A stretch of DNA of 64,000 nt from NCBI RefSeq assembly GCF_921293875.1, contig NZ_CAKLDI010000001.1, positions 124,001-188,000 of the forward strand. The letters are read 5' to 3'. This DNA comes from Vibrio stylophorae (GTDB lineage: Bacteria > Pseudomonadota > Gammaproteobacteria > Enterobacterales > Vibrionaceae). Below are positions 46,900 through 56,461 of this stretch, piece after piece (within the stretch, counting starts at the first letter, position 1; every line of letters begins with the position of its first letter). The translations under genes were made by a program, and so were the position numbers. The notes below the pieces were generated by a model. The model made no database searches and had not been told where the DNA came from. It saw only the letters and a list, made by a program, of their open reading frames with translations.

Positions 46900-47469
46900 A
46901 TGCCATCAACCCCTTCGCCAAGTGCAGGCAACCGCCCCATCATTCGCGCAATTCGCAGTGTGGCGCAATCAAAACTTTTTCATATTGAAGCGCTTGATCT
47001 TCGTTTTTCCAACGGCGTCGAGCGTACCTATGAGCGCATGAAACCTTCCGGACGAGAGGCGGTGATGATCGTTCCCGTGACCGCCAATCAGGAGTTGGTG
47101 TTAATTCGCGAATATGCCTGTGGCACCCACCAATATGAATTGGGCTTTCCTAAAGGGCTGGTGGACTTAGGTGAAAGCGCCGAGCAGGCGGCTAATCGTG
47201 AGCTGACTGAAGAGGTGAGTTTACAGGCTGCGAAGCTTGAGCCATTGACGCGCTTTGTGCTGGCGCCTTCCTATTTTTCCAGCGAAATGAGTGTGTGGCT
47301 TGCGCAGGATTTAACACCGGCTAGCGCTGAAGGTGATGAGCCTGAGCCGCTTGAAGTGGTTTATTGGCCAATCGACCGTTGGCAAGAGCTCCTGACGCGT
47401 GATGATTTTCGTGAAGCACGCGCCATTGCCGCGTTATTGTTGGCGCAGCGCCATCTAGGGTGGGCTTAA
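46900..47469 (+). CDS. nudE: ADP compounds hydrolase NudE
   Basis: NudE is a Nudix hydrolase that cleaves ADP-ribose, NADH and diadenosine polyphosphates. The Nudix box runs GLVDLGESAEQAANRELTEE then VSL, so the catalytic glutamates are kept but the usual Gly near the end of the box is Ser. ATG 46900 follows GAGG at 7 nt and gives 189 residues. It is next to cysQ in an overlapping pair, as in E. coli and Vibrio neighbourhoods. Confidence 0.92.
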   Translation: MPSTPSPSAGNRPIIRAIRSVAQSKLFHIEALDLRFSNGVERTYERMKPSGREAVMIVPVTANQELVLIREYACGTHQYELGFPKGLVDLGESAEQAANRELTEEVSLQAAKLEPLTRFVLAPSYFSSEMSVWLAQDLTPASAEGDEPEPLEVVYWPIDRWQELLTRDDFREARAIAALLLAQRHLGWA

Positions 47470-48278
47470 TGGATCATTGGATGCTGCTCGAGGCAGCCAG
47501 ACGTATCGCCCGCCAATGTGGCGAAACCGTCACTCAGATCTATCAGCAAGGCGACTTTGAGCAACATCTGAAAGATGATCAAACGCCGGTGACCAGTGCA
47601 GATATGGCAGCGCATGCGTTGCTCACCCAAGCGCTGAGCTCTTTAACGCCACATATTCCTGTGATGTCTGAGGAAGGAAAATTTCTCCCCCTAGCGGAGC
47701 GCCAAGCTTGGCCCAGTTATTGGCTGGTGGATCCCATTGATGGCACCCAAGAATTTATTAACCGCAGCGATCAATTCGCGGTGGTGATAGCACTGATTGA
47801 GAACAATGAGCCAACCCTAGGTGTGGTGCATGCGCCTATACTGGGCCGCACCTATTATGCGCTGAAAGGGCAAGGCGCTTGGTGTCAGCTGGGCGATGAA
47901 ACTGCTGGGCAACTGCAAAGTAAGCGCTATCGCACGCCACCTCGAGAGTTGAATTTAGCGGTGAGCCATCGGCAAAATGTGGATGCAATCACTGAACAAT
48001 TGAGTCCTGCTTACCATTATGAATGGCTACGATTTGGCTCTGCAGCACTGAAAACCTGCTTGATTGCCGAGGGCGCTGCGGATGCCTATTGGCGCAGTGG
48101 ACCCACTGGCGAGTGGGACACCGCTGCCGGACAAGTCATTCTGACCGAAGCGGGTGGTCAAGTGATGACACTGAATTTAGAGCCGCTTAGTTATAATCAG
48201 CGAGAAACCTTGATTAACCCTGATTTTATCGTCGTGGGTGATGGCCAATTACCTTGGGCGGAAATCTTACAGCGATAA
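47469..48278 (+). CDS. cysQ: 3'(2'),5'-bisphosphate nucleotidase CysQ
   Basis: CysQ hydrolyses 3'-phosphoadenosine 5'-phosphate, the by-product of sulphate assimilation. The metal-binding motif DPIDGTQEFINR and the C-terminal GEWDTAAGQVIL motif of the inositol-phosphatase superfamily are intact. The ATG shares a base with the nudE stop (TAATG), so translation is coupled. It has 269 residues, slightly longer than E. coli CysQ. Confidence 0.95.
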   Translation: MDHWMLLEAARRIARQCGETVTQIYQQGDFEQHLKDDQTPVTSADMAAHALLTQALSSLTPHIPVMSEEGKFLPLAERQAWPSYWLVDPIDGTQEFINRSDQFAVVIALIENNEPTLGVVHAPILGRTYYALKGQGAWCQLGDETAGQLQSKRYRTPPRELNLAVSHRQNVDAITEQLSPAYHYEWLRFGSAALKTCLIAEGAADAYWRSGPTGEWDTAAGQVILTEAGGQVMTLNLEPLSYNQRETLINPDFIVVGDGQLPWAEILQR

Positions 48279-48404
48279 TACCTATTGACCCATGATGCTT
48301 TTGGCTGAATGTGGTCAATGCCACAGCTTGCCCTTGCCAGCGCCGACAGCGCTGAAAAAAAGGGTTATAGTATTGCCATCCTTTAATAGATTTTGAAATT
48401 AGAT

Positions 48405-49049
48405 ATGAAAGCCACTGGGGTACGCGCCCAACAAAAAGAAAAAACCCGTCGTACGCTCATCGACGCCGCTTTTAATCAGCTCAGTGCCGAGCGCAGCTTT
48501 TCCAATTTAAGTCTGCGCGAAGTTGCCCGTGAAGCTGGCATTGCCCCGACCTCTTTCTATCGTCACTTCAAGGATATGGATGAGCTCGGCTTAACCATGG
48601 TCGATGAAGGCGGTTTGCTGCTTCGCCAATTGATGCGTCAAGCGCGTCAACGCATTGCCAAAGAGGGCAGTGTGATCCGCACTTCAATTGAAACCTTTAT
48701 GGAATTTGTTGAGAGCAGCCCCAACGTGTTTCGTTTGCTACTGCGTGAACGTTCTGGAACCTCGCCAGATTTTCGCGCGGCAGTTGCTCGTGAAGTGGAT
48801 CACTTTATCGCAGAATTAACTGAGTACTTGGTCGCACGTGCCGATCAATCCCCAGAAGAAGCCTTTACCCAAGCAGAAGCCATGGTTACTGTGGTGTTTA
48901 GCTCCGGCGCTAATGCTTTAGATATGGATGAAATGGCACGCGCAGAACTTGCCGAGCGCTTGGTGATGCAGCTTCGAATGATTGCCAAGGGTGCTTATTG
49001 GTATCGCAAAGAGCGTGAGCGTTTTGCGCGCCAAGCTCAGCAATACTAG
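48405..49049 (+). CDS. fabR: Unsaturated fatty acid synthesis repressor FabR
   Basis: FabR is a TetR-family repressor of fabA/fabB that senses the saturated to unsaturated acyl ratio. The N-terminal DNA-binding domain is almost identical to E. coli FabR ([12 protein letters not shown], then [20 protein letters not shown]). Start ATG 48405 gives 214 residues. It is followed after 30 bp by yijD, as in E. coli, so the two are probably cotranscribed. Confidence 0.97.
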   Translation: MKATGVRAQQKEKTRRTLIDAAFNQLSAERSFSNLSLREVAREAGIAPTSFYRHFKDMDELGLTMVDEGGLLLRQLMRQARQRIAKEGSVIRTSIETFMEFVESSPNVFRLLLRERSGTSPDFRAAVAREVDHFIAELTEYLVARADQSPEEAFTQAEAMVTVVFSSGANALDMDEMARAELAERLVMQLRMIAKGAYWYRKERERFARQAQQY

Positions 49050-49079
49050 CGCACAGCTATATCAAGAATGAGGGATATC

Positions 49080-49487
49080 ATGAGTCATCAACCCAAACGT
49101 GAAACCAAAACTTTATTATTGTCTTTGCTGGCCGGGATCTGTGGCAACGCGACTTGGTTTGTCTTTACCAGCGAACACGTTGCTTTTTCCATTTTCCCAC
49201 TGATTTCGCTGGGCTTTACGCTCAATGCGCTGTACCAACACTATTTGGAACACCCTATGGAAGAGGGGACGCCGTTACTTGCTGCTGCATTGTTCTTGGT
49301 GGGCGCCTTTGGCCACTCTGCCTTTGCTCGCGCGATGAATCCTGAATTAGGCAGTAACTTCTTTGCCATTATTATCCTGCTGGCACTTCTGGGCTGGATT
49401 GGCCATCGCGTGGGATTCTTTGAAAAAATTATGACCCACAAAGATAACAATAAGCCCGTGACCGTGGAGCATGATGACGCCGCTTAA
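49080..49487 (+). CDS. yijD: YijD-family membrane protein (DUF1422)
   Basis: This 135-residue inner-membrane protein has four hydrophobic segments. It corresponds to YijD, which shares an operon with fabR in enterics and vibrios; its function is unknown, although the linkage suggests a membrane-lipid role. ATG 49080 follows GAGGGATATC; the ATG four codons upstream is less well placed. A strong terminator ends the unit. Confidence 0.9.
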   Translation: MSHQPKRETKTLLLSLLAGICGNATWFVFTSEHVAFSIFPLISLGFTLNALYQHYLEHPMEEGTPLLAAALFLVGAFGHSAFARAMNPELGSNFFAIIILLALLGWIGHRVGFFEKIMTHKDNNKPVTVEHDDAA

Positions 49488-49528
49488 TTGCGGATACCGA
49501 ACCACTCAAACATCGTTCAGTTCAATTG

Positions 49529-49559
49529 AAAAAGCCCAATGCATCGCATTGGGCTTTTT
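49529..49559 (+). terminator. fabR-yijD terminator
   Basis: A perfect 14-bp stem AAAAAGCCCAATGC/GCATTGGGCTTTTT with loop ATC. Confidence 0.93.
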
Positions 49560-49716
49560 GTTTGTTTGTTGTATTTCTTGATGGACATCAATAGATGAAA
49601 AATACCGTCGTTATCTATCCCGCAATTTACACCAGAAAAAGCGATTAATATTTCAGCAGTGAATGATTGGTTATATGTAGTCAGAATTTCTGAAAAGCGA
49701 ATCTAGGAAGGAAATC

Positions 49717-51210
49717 GTGAAAAAAGGGATAGGCATATTTACATGGATAGTGGCTTTGTTCTTTTTCCTACTCACTGGGTGTGAATCCGTCGAGGAAAAT
49801 GATCCTGAGTTATCTTTAGTTCGTATTGAAGTTGTCAGTGAATCCATTGGCGAAGGACAAGATGCCGGGAGCATTAGAATCACAGGCGTTGGTGACTTTG
49901 AGCAAGACAGAGTGATTCAACTGCGCGCCCTCGATGAGCAACTGACATTGATTAAATCTCAAATCATCCTCAACGAAGAGAATTGGCAGCAGGGCGTCTT
50001 AGTTTCTGTGCTTGCGGTTGACGACACGCTGATGGAAGGCGTGCATCAGGGGGAGCTTGAAGCTGTGATTCAGGCATCGGGAAATACTCAGCGCCAATAT
50101 CGTCAAAGCTTAACATTCTCTATTTTAGATAATGAAACAGCTGGGCTTGAGTTGGCTGCAAGCGCTTTTACGGACAAAGATATTGCAACCTATATCTTTT
50201 ATCTAGAGAGCCAGCCAATGGCTGATGTTAGGGTTTATCTTAAAGCCGTTTCAAAAAATGGTGATGAAATATCACAGTCATTAACGATTCAACCTGAAAA
50301 TTGGCGTTCATATACCAATGCTTTATCCCTGAACTTGCCGGGTGCAATGGGCTCCTTTCCAGTTGAATATAAGGTTTATGTTTCTACAGAGTCGCAAGAT
50401 CCAAATTTTGATCAACTGTCCATGATTCCGATGGAGAGCAAAGAGATTTCCGAAAGATTGATTCAATCGATCGCAAATGGTGATTATTATCTTTTGATCG
50501 GTGAAGGGGGGATGTTTGTTTCAATTCCGGTTGTATACCAAGGGGAAAACGATATTAATTATCAATTGATTGATCCTCCAAATGGCTTGGAAATGAAGAC
50601 CATAGATGGCGTACTTACATTGTGGGCGGCAAAACATTTAGAGGAGCAAATGATTGTACAGCCCGTACGAATCTCAGATGGCAAAGCAGCGATCATTGTG
50701 CCAATTAATCTTCATATGGTTGCCAAAAGTAGTTGTGATTATGATTTAGGCGGTAAGCATCTTGAGGTGCAAGGCTCGAAGCATTGCTTTTTAAACGGCG
50801 CTCGTCTGCAATGGCGCGGTGAGCTTTACGATAGTTATCCATTTAAGGAAAAATTGTCAGCTGAAGAATTTGAGGTTATTCAGATTAATGATCTAAATAA
50901 TCCCGATCGAATGATTAATAATTCGCAGTTTGTTGGACCTGCATTCAAGATCATGATGGGTGGTGATTCGGTCGTTGCATCGGGGGCATTTATTTTATAT
51001 AGCCCAGATTTTGAAGGGGTAGCTGTTGCCGATGATGAATACCTTGCGCTTTTTGAATATATCTATGCGACTTGTGGTGCTGATGGATGGCGCCCGGTTG
51101 GAAAGGGAATGCTGGGGGATAAGCACTTACGAGCGAGAATATCTAATCTTTATGGGCCTATGCGGTATGTGAAGATTAAAGGTGATCCTGCTGATTTGCG
51201 TCTATTTTAA
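49717..51210 (+). CDS. Uncharacterised lipoprotein with Calx-beta-like repeats
   Basis: The 497-residue protein starts at GTG 49717 after AAGGA and has a lipoprotein signal peptide with lipobox LLTG-C22. Two units carry the pattern of Calx-beta or similar beta-sandwich repeats: IILNEENWQQGVLVSVLAVD with DDTLMEGVHQGEL, and a second with LTIQPENWRSYTNALSLNL. The C-terminal third contains five cysteines and no motif I recognise. It should be membrane-anchored and face the periplasm or surface. Codon use is more AT-rich than its neighbours, and it is an insertion between yijD and trmA, which are usually adjacent. Adhesion or stalk function is only a guess. Confidence 0.7.
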   Translation: MKKGIGIFTWIVALFFFLLTGCESVEENDPELSLVRIEVVSESIGEGQDAGSIRITGVGDFEQDRVIQLRALDEQLTLIKSQIILNEENWQQGVLVSVLAVDDTLMEGVHQGELEAVIQASGNTQRQYRQSLTFSILDNETAGLELAASAFTDKDIATYIFYLESQPMADVRVYLKAVSKNGDEISQSLTIQPENWRSYTNALSLNLPGAMGSFPVEYKVYVSTESQDPNFDQLSMIPMESKEISERLIQSIANGDYYLLIGEGGMFVSIPVVYQGENDINYQLIDPPNGLEMKTIDGVLTLWAAKHLEEQMIVQPVRISDGKAAIIVPINLHMVAKSSCDYDLGGKHLEVQGSKHCFLNGARLQWRGELYDSYPFKEKLSAEEFEVIQINDLNNPDRMINNSQFVGPAFKIMMGGDSVVASGAFILYSPDFEGVAVADDEYLALFEYIYATCGADGWRPVGKGMLGDKHLRARISNLYGPMRYVKIKGDPADLRLF

Positions 51211-51301
51211 TCCCTTAGGTGATAATTTGTCAGTTCCTAAAATAAGAGTAATTAATCTCTTTTATACCAATGGATAGGTAGGGTTCTTCATTTTGCTAAA
51301 G

Positions 51302-51327
51302 AAAAAGGCGCATGATGCGCCTTTTTT
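51302..51327. terminator. Bidirectional terminator before trmA stop
   Basis: A 10-bp stem AAAAAGGCGC/GCGCCTTTTT with loop ATGAT serves the convergent lipoprotein and trmA genes. Confidence 0.9.
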
Positions 51328-51346
51328 ATCTGTTGTATTTGAGCGA

Positions 51347-52447
51347 CTAGCGGCGCTCAAGCCAAACGCCAGCTTCCATATGATGGGTAAATGGGAACTG
51401 ATCAAACAGTGCTGCGCGGCTAATGCGGTGAGTTTTGGACAAAATTTCCAAGTTCTCGCAAAGGGTGTCTGGGTTACATGAGATATACAAAATACGTTCG
51501 TAATCTTGCACCATGCGGCAGGTGTCTTCATCCATGCCCGAGCGTGGTGGATCGACAAAAATGGTATTGCAGTTGTAGCTTTGCAGATCGATATTGGCTT
51601 CTTCAAGGCGGCGGAAGGTACGTACGCCTTTCATTGCTTCGGTAAACTCTTCGGCTGACATGCGAATGATCTGCACATTATCAATTTGGTTGGCGGCAAT
51701 GTTCCACTGCGCGGAGTGCACCGAAGGTTTTGCCAATTCGGTGGCAAGTACGCGTTCAAAGTTTGGCGCCAATGCCAGTGAGAAGTTGCCATTACCACAG
51801 TACAGCTCAAGCAGATCGCCTTGGCTATCGCGTGTGCAATCAAAGGCCCATTCCAACATTTTTTCAGCAACGCGGCCGTTGGGTTGGGTAAAGCTGTTTT
51901 CAATTTGTTGGTAGGTCAGGCTGCGATCAAAGCAGTTGATTTTCTCGACCACATAGTCGCGATCGAGCAGGATTTTTTGTTTGCGTGCACGACCAATGAT
52001 ATTGAGATTAAAACCTTCATCATTGAGTTTTTGCTTCATCGCTTTCGCAGCTTCTAGCCAAGCATCATCGAGTTGGCGATGGTATAGCAACGACACGAGG
52101 ACTTCACCGCTGAGGGTGGAGAGAAAATCCACTTGGAATAGTTTGTGGCGAAGCGCTTTGCAAGGCTTGAGCGATTCAATCAGCAGTGGCATCAAATCGT
52201 TAATTAGACGGCTGGCTGCAGGGAATTGATCGACGCGATATTTCTCACGGGTTTCCTGGTTAAACATGATGTAGTAGAGATCGTCATCTTCATGCCAAAC
52301 ACGAAATTCAGCGCGCATACGGTAATGTTGTGGCGCGGATTCAAATACATCGAGAGCGGGTGGGTTAAAGGGAGCCAAAAGCGTATTGAGGCGAGCCACT
52401 TTGTCATCGAGCTGTGCGGCGTATTGATTGCTGAGAGTGTCTGACAT
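51347..52447 (-). CDS. trmA: tRNA (uracil-54-C5)-methyltransferase
   Basis: TrmA makes ribothymidine at position 54 of the T loop in tRNA. The SAM-binding [15 protein letters not shown], the catalytic-region [10 protein letters not shown] and the nucleophilic cysteine in YISCNPDTL are all present. At 366 residues it has the E. coli length, and the N-terminus ([19 protein letters not shown]) is typical. It is transcribed away from btuB, whose E. coli counterpart also lies divergently beside trmA. Confidence 0.97.
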   Translation of the reverse strand: MSDTLSNQYAAQLDDKVARLNTLLAPFNPPALDVFESAPQHYRMRAEFRVWHEDDDLYYIMFNQETREKYRVDQFPAASRLINDLMPLLIESLKPCKALRHKLFQVDFLSTLSGEVLVSLLYHRQLDDAWLEAAKAMKQKLNDEGFNLNIIGRARKQKILLDRDYVVEKINCFDRSLTYQQIENSFTQPNGRVAEKMLEWAFDCTRDSQGDLLELYCGNGNFSLALAPNFERVLATELAKPSVHSAQWNIAANQIDNVQIIRMSAEEFTEAMKGVRTFRRLEEANIDLQSYNCNTIFVDPPRSGMDEDTCRMVQDYERILYISCNPDTLCENLEILSKTHRISRAALFDQFPFTHHMEAGVWLERR

Positions 52448-52690
52448 CTGTTTTATCCAGGACTAAATTGCGAGCGCCGATTGTAGAGCATGCGCTATAC
52501 AAGTCCAGTGCTGCTGAAAGAATATTCAAATTTAGCATCTACTCTACCATAGTCAGTAAATCTCAGCATTTGTCGCGAAAGTTACATCTAATTTGCCAAG
52601 GGATTGGCTGCTCTTATGTCGATGCTTTTGATTGACGAATATCAATTGACGCTGGACATTTTTTCTACAGGTCTCTAGTATCGCCTTCCA
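52448..52690. other. trmA-btuB divergent promoter region
   Basis: About 240 bp before the B12 aptamer must contain both promoters. I see no palindromic operator or clear -35/-10 pair, and no gene. Confidence 0.5.
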
Positions 52691-52910
52691 AGCTGGTGTG
52701 ACAAAGATCAAACTCTTTGTTCTGAAAAGGGAATCTGGTGTAAATCCAGAACTGACGCGCAGCGGTAAGAGAGAACGAGCAAACAAAGACACTATAAACC
52801 GGGATGGTTTGGGGAAGTCGTTTGCAAGGCGATGGCAACATCATGCTCTCAAGTCCGAAGACCTGCCAGCCGGCTAAATACAACGTCTGTATTTAGCAGG
52901 AACTACGCGA
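52691..52910 (+). promoter_or_regulatory. Cobalamin (B12) riboswitch
   Basis: The leader holds the conserved aptamer: AGCTGG and CCAGC closing P1, GGGAATCTGGTG with AAATCCAGAACTGACGCGCA forming P3-P5 sequence, GCGGTAAG, and the B12 box AGTCCGAAGACCTGCC (52852-52867). A 10-bp hairpin GCTAAATACA/TGTATTTAGC (52873-52897) with loop ACGTC follows and sits close to the ribosome-binding region AGGA. That is the usual arrangement of a loop-loop interaction that blocks btuB translation when adenosylcobalamin is bound. Confidence 0.95.
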
Positions 52911-52927
52911 TTTAGGATGAAATAAAA

Positions 52928-54811
52928 ATGAACCAATCAAAACTTGCAGTAGCGCTGGTTTCGCTGCTGCCTTTCTCTGCGTCTTACGCACAGTCCACTG
53001 ATGAAAATACCATTGTTGTTACCGCCAACCGCTTTGAGCAGCCTAAGGATTCTGTCATTGCATCTAGTGATGTCATCACAAAAGAGCAAATTGAAAGGCT
53101 GCAATTTAAGACGCTAACAGATGCGTTGAAATGGTTACCAGGTATTCAGGTAACGAATAGTGGTGGCTTAGGGCAATCTAGCAGTGTGTTTGTCCGTGGT
53201 GGTGCAACGAGTCATTTGATCGTTTTAGTCAATGGCGTTCGTATTGGAAGCGCGACGCTTGGTGAGGCTAATTTCACAGCCATACCATTAACTGGCGTTG
53301 AAAAAATTGAAGTTATTCGTGGTGCTCGTGCAGCTGTATACGGTGCAGATGCGATTAGTGGCGTCATTAACATCATCACAGATGCTGGCTTTTCTGAAAC
53401 TAACGCTGGACTTGTAAATCTAGGCTTGGGTAGTGATCAATATTATCAAGGAAGTGCATCAGGTTATTTACATGTCAGTGATGACAGTTGGATTAAGGCG
53501 GGCGTAAATTTAGAAAAATCAAATGGATTTAATGTTACCGATCAAAATTATGCTCCTCAGCAGCCAGATAAAGACGGCTTCCATCGTCAAGATTTATCGT
53601 TAGAACTAGGTAAACAATTCAATGCGAATTGGACGGGACGAGTCAGCGGTTTTTATCATGATGGGCAGAGTGAATATGATGGTTATTCTGATTGGAAGAC
53701 AGGCAAGCTTTCGCCAGTAGAGCAGAAAACGAAGTTATATAATATTGCGGCTCAAGCTGAATATCAGTCTGAAAGTTGGTATTCATCGTTGACGATTGCT
53801 CAAAACCGTGATGAGTCAATACAAGTCGGCGGTGAATTCCCTGGGAGTACAATTGTCACTGAGAGATTTGTGACCAATTGGCTTAATTCATATGAGTTGT
53901 CTAATAATTTTAAAGTTCTTGGTGGTGTTGAATATTCACAAGATTCTGTTGCTGACTCTAATTTATACAATTCTGATACTGGTGTTTTCCAGCGCTATGA
54001 TGGAGAAAAGCGTAACAATACTGCGGTTTATGCATCGTCGATAGCTCAAATTCAGCAGTTGGCGTTAGAAGCAAGTCTTCGCTATGACAATAATGATGTA
54101 TACGGTGATTATACAACGTGGCAGTTAGGTGTTGCTTATGATATTGCGCAAGCCTTACGTGTATTTGCTTCGGCAGGAACTGCGTTCAAAACGCCGACCT
54201 ACAATGACTTATATTGGCCAGGTTATGGTAACCCAAATCTAAAGCCTGAAGAGTCTTTGAGTTATGAGGCAGGTTTTGAGGCTTATTCAAACTATGGGAT
54301 GTTTCGTGTAGCGGCTTACCGTAATGAAATTGATAATCTTATTTCTTATCAAGGTCAAGGTGTAGCATTGGAAAGTTCCAATGCGACGATCAATGGTATT
54401 GAGATTACGGCACAATTTGATACAGGTCCATTGAGTCATTCAGTTTCGGTTGATTTGCTTGATTCAGATAATCCGGTGAATGTTGCAGGTTGGAATGAGC
54501 CTCCGCAACTCGAATCGAAAGAGTTAAGTCGTCGCGCAGAGGCGGTTTATAAGTGGCTCATTAGCTACCAATACAACCAATTCCAAGCGGATTTAGCCTA
54601 TATGTATCAAGGTGAGCGTTTTGATGATACGAAAAATACAACTAAACTCGATGCTTATAGTTTGGTTGATTTTGCGCTTTCTTATGACATCAACGCTAAT
54701 TTCATCGTGCAGGGTAAGGTAACAAATTTGTTTGATGAAGAGTATCAAACAGCATATACCTACAACACCCAAGAAAGAGCTTACTACTTGAATGCGCAAT
54801 ACCGCTTCTAA
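52928..54811 (+). CDS. btuB: Vitamin B12 outer-membrane receptor BtuB
   Basis: BtuB is the TonB-dependent importer of cobalamins. A signal peptide (ending SYAQS) is followed by the TonB box region ENTIVVTANRFEQ, the plug domain (LKWLPGIQVTNSGGLGQSSS; VEKIEVIRGARAAVYGADAI) and a beta barrel of about 450 residues ending in ALNAQYRF-type outer-membrane signal (terminal F). At 627 residues it is close to E. coli BtuB (614). The riboswitch directly upstream supports the substrate. It is more AT-rich than the neighbouring genes. A terminator follows. Confidence 0.97.
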   Translation: MNQSKLAVALVSLLPFSASYAQSTDENTIVVTANRFEQPKDSVIASSDVITKEQIERLQFKTLTDALKWLPGIQVTNSGGLGQSSSVFVRGGATSHLIVLVNGVRIGSATLGEANFTAIPLTGVEKIEVIRGARAAVYGADAISGVINIITDAGFSETNAGLVNLGLGSDQYYQGSASGYLHVSDDSWIKAGVNLEKSNGFNVTDQNYAPQQPDKDGFHRQDLSLELGKQFNANWTGRVSGFYHDGQSEYDGYSDWKTGKLSPVEQKTKLYNIAAQAEYQSESWYSSLTIAQNRDESIQVGGEFPGSTIVTERFVTNWLNSYELSNNFKVLGGVEYSQDSVADSNLYNSDTGVFQRYDGEKRNNTAVYASSIAQIQQLALEASLRYDNNDVYGDYTTWQLGVAYDIAQALRVFASAGTAFKTPTYNDLYWPGYGNPNLKPEESLSYEAGFEAYSNYGMFRVAAYRNEIDNLISYQGQGVALESSNATINGIEITAQFDTGPLSHSVSVDLLDSDNPVNVAGWNEPPQLESKELSRRAEAVYKWLISYQYNQFQADLAYMYQGERFDDTKNTTKLDAYSLVDFALSYDINANFIVQGKVTNLFDEEYQTAYTYNTQERAYYLNAQYRF

Positions 54812-54833
54812 GTGGGTTGCTGTTTGCTAAGAT

Positions 54834-54858
54834 AAACCGCCTTCGGGCGGTTTTTTAT
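54834..54858 (+). terminator. btuB terminator
   Basis: AAACCGCC-TTCG-GGCGGTTT with a UUCG-type loop is followed by T residues. Confidence 0.92.
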
Positions 54859-54895
54859 TGCTGGCACGAATATCAAAGACGGATATAAAAGAGAG

Positions 54896-55558
54896 ATGCA
54901 AAAAATCAACGTCATCATCAGCTGGTCGAGCGGCAAAGACGCAACTTTAGTGTTAGAGCGCTTAATGGAGGATCCGCGTTATCAGGTGGTCGGTCTATTT
55001 ACCACTTATGTTGCGAAGGAAGTGCCTTTTCAAGCGACGCCCTTAGCTGTGGTATCCCTGCAAGCGCAGCGTTTAGGTTTACCGCTGGTTCTCATTGAAT
55101 TGCCTGAAGTCTTTCCAAGCAATGCCATTTATCAATCCACCATTATTAATGGGCTCAAAGATTCGGGATTACCCATTGATGCAGTCGCCTTTGGCGATAT
55201 GTTTTGTAATGGCATTGCAGCCTATCGTCGCAGTTATATTGAACCTGCGGGCTGGCAGTGTGTCTTGCCTTTATTGGGGGAAAGCAGCGCAGCATTGGCG
55301 CAGGAGATCATTGCGCGCGGCATTGAAACGCATATAGTCACTGTGGATAGTCAGCAGTTATCACCCGAATTTTGCGGTCACCCCTATAATGCCAAGTTAC
55401 TAGAAACGCTGCCCCAAAGTGTGGATCCTTGTGGTGAGGATGGTGAATTTCATACCCTGGTGACCAATACCCGCAGTTTTTCTGCGCCCATTGCAGTGCA
55501 GCAAACCCATGTAGAAAAGACTGAGCGCTTTGTATATCAAAGATACCAAGTCCAATGA
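54896..55558 (+). CDS. PP-loop ATP pyrophosphatase of the Dph6 (diphthine-ammonia ligase) family
   Basis: This 220-residue protein has the N-terminal PP-loop ISWSSGKDATLVLERL, which binds the ATP pyrophosphate, and the family-specific C-terminal CGEDGEFHTLVTN. In eukaryotes and archaea the family makes diphthamide on EF-2, which bacteria lack, so the bacterial substrate is unknown. It stands between btuB and murI, after the btuB terminator, so cotranscription with btuB would require readthrough. The ATG follows AGAGAG. Confidence 0.85.
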   Translation: MQKINVIISWSSGKDATLVLERLMEDPRYQVVGLFTTYVAKEVPFQATPLAVVSLQAQRLGLPLVLIELPEVFPSNAIYQSTIINGLKDSGLPIDAVAFGDMFCNGIAAYRRSYIEPAGWQCVLPLLGESSAALAQEIIARGIETHIVTVDSQQLSPEFCGHPYNAKLLETLPQSVDPCGEDGEFHTLVTNTRSFSAPIAVQQTHVEKTERFVYQRYQVQ

Positions 55559-55615
55559 TTGCCAAATCAAACCGGCGGCGTATGATCGCAACATCTTTCG
55601 TAGTGGAAAAATGCA

Positions 55616-56461
55616 GTGTCTCAGCAAGCGAATATATTGTTTTTTGATTCAGGTGTCGGCGGCTTATCGATTTACCAAGCGGTAAAGGCGAAGTTGGGGG
55701 CGGCGCAATATATCTATGCCTTTGACAATGCAGGTTTCCCTTATGGCGAACTTGAGCCGAAAGAGCTCATTGCGCGTACCCATGGCATCATTGAACGAGT
55801 GATGCAAAAGCATGCCATCGACTTGGTGGTGATCGCCTGTAATACCGCAAGCACTGTCGTGCTGCCATCACTGCGAGCCGCGTTAAATATACCTGTGGTC
55901 GGTGTCGTACCTGCGATTAAACCGGCTGCCGCTTGTTCAAAAATGAAAAGTATCGGTTTACTGGCAACCCCAGCAACGGTTAATCGTGACTATACCCGTG
56001 CATTGATTGAAGAGTTTGCATCAGACTGCCAAGTGCTGCGTTTGGGCTCTACCCGCCTTGTTGAAATAGCCGAAGAAAAACTAATGGGCGATGCGGTCGA
56101 CTGTGATGAACTAGCCGCTCTGCTTGCCCCTTGGGATCAAAAAGTAGATTGCATCGTATTGGGCTGTACCCATTTCCCACTATTAAGAGAGGAACTGAAA
56201 CAGGTGCTCTCGGCGCAAGTTGCCATTGTGGACTCAGGCGATGCTATCGCTGAGCGTGTTGCGTTCTTATTGAATGATGACAAATTGCAATCAACTTCTT
56301 ATATAGAAGAAAAACAAAAAGCGATGACCGGCATCGCTTATTGCGCAGAGATGACCGCCAAGGTTGCGCGTTTACAACCGGCGCTACAATCGCTTGGCTT
56401 TGAACACTGCGTTAGTCTAGATTTTCCTCGCTGCGCGGATCATTCGCGATACGCACTTTAA
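55616..56461 (+). CDS. murI: Glutamate racemase
   Basis: MurI makes D-glutamate for peptidoglycan. The opening FFDSGVGGLSIYQAV, the first catalytic cysteine in ACNTAS and the second in GCTHFPLL are intact. The start is GTG 55616 (VSQQANILFFDSG). It has 281 residues. The C-terminus overlaps the convergent RNA-binding protein gene by 50 bp. murI next to an rRNA operon and near murB is the E. coli and Vibrio arrangement. Confidence 0.97.
   Translation: MSQQANILFFDSGVGGLSIYQAVKAKLGAAQYIYAFDNAGFPYGELEPKELIARTHGIIERVMQKHAIDLVVIACNTASTVVLPSLRAALNIPVVGVVPAIKPAAACSKMKSIGLLATPATVNRDYTRALIEEFASDCQVLRLGSTRLVEIAEEKLMGDAVDCDELAALLAPWDQKVDCIVLGCTHFPLLREELKQVLSAQVAIVDSGDAIAERVAFLLNDDKLQSTSYIEEKQKAMTGIAYCAEMTAKVARLQPALQSLGFEHCVSLDFPRCADHSRYAL

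Noticed and set aside
52917-52925. Two-codon upstream ORF before btuB (ATG AAA TAA)
   Set aside because: Too short to judge; the riboswitch hairpin explains the leader without it.
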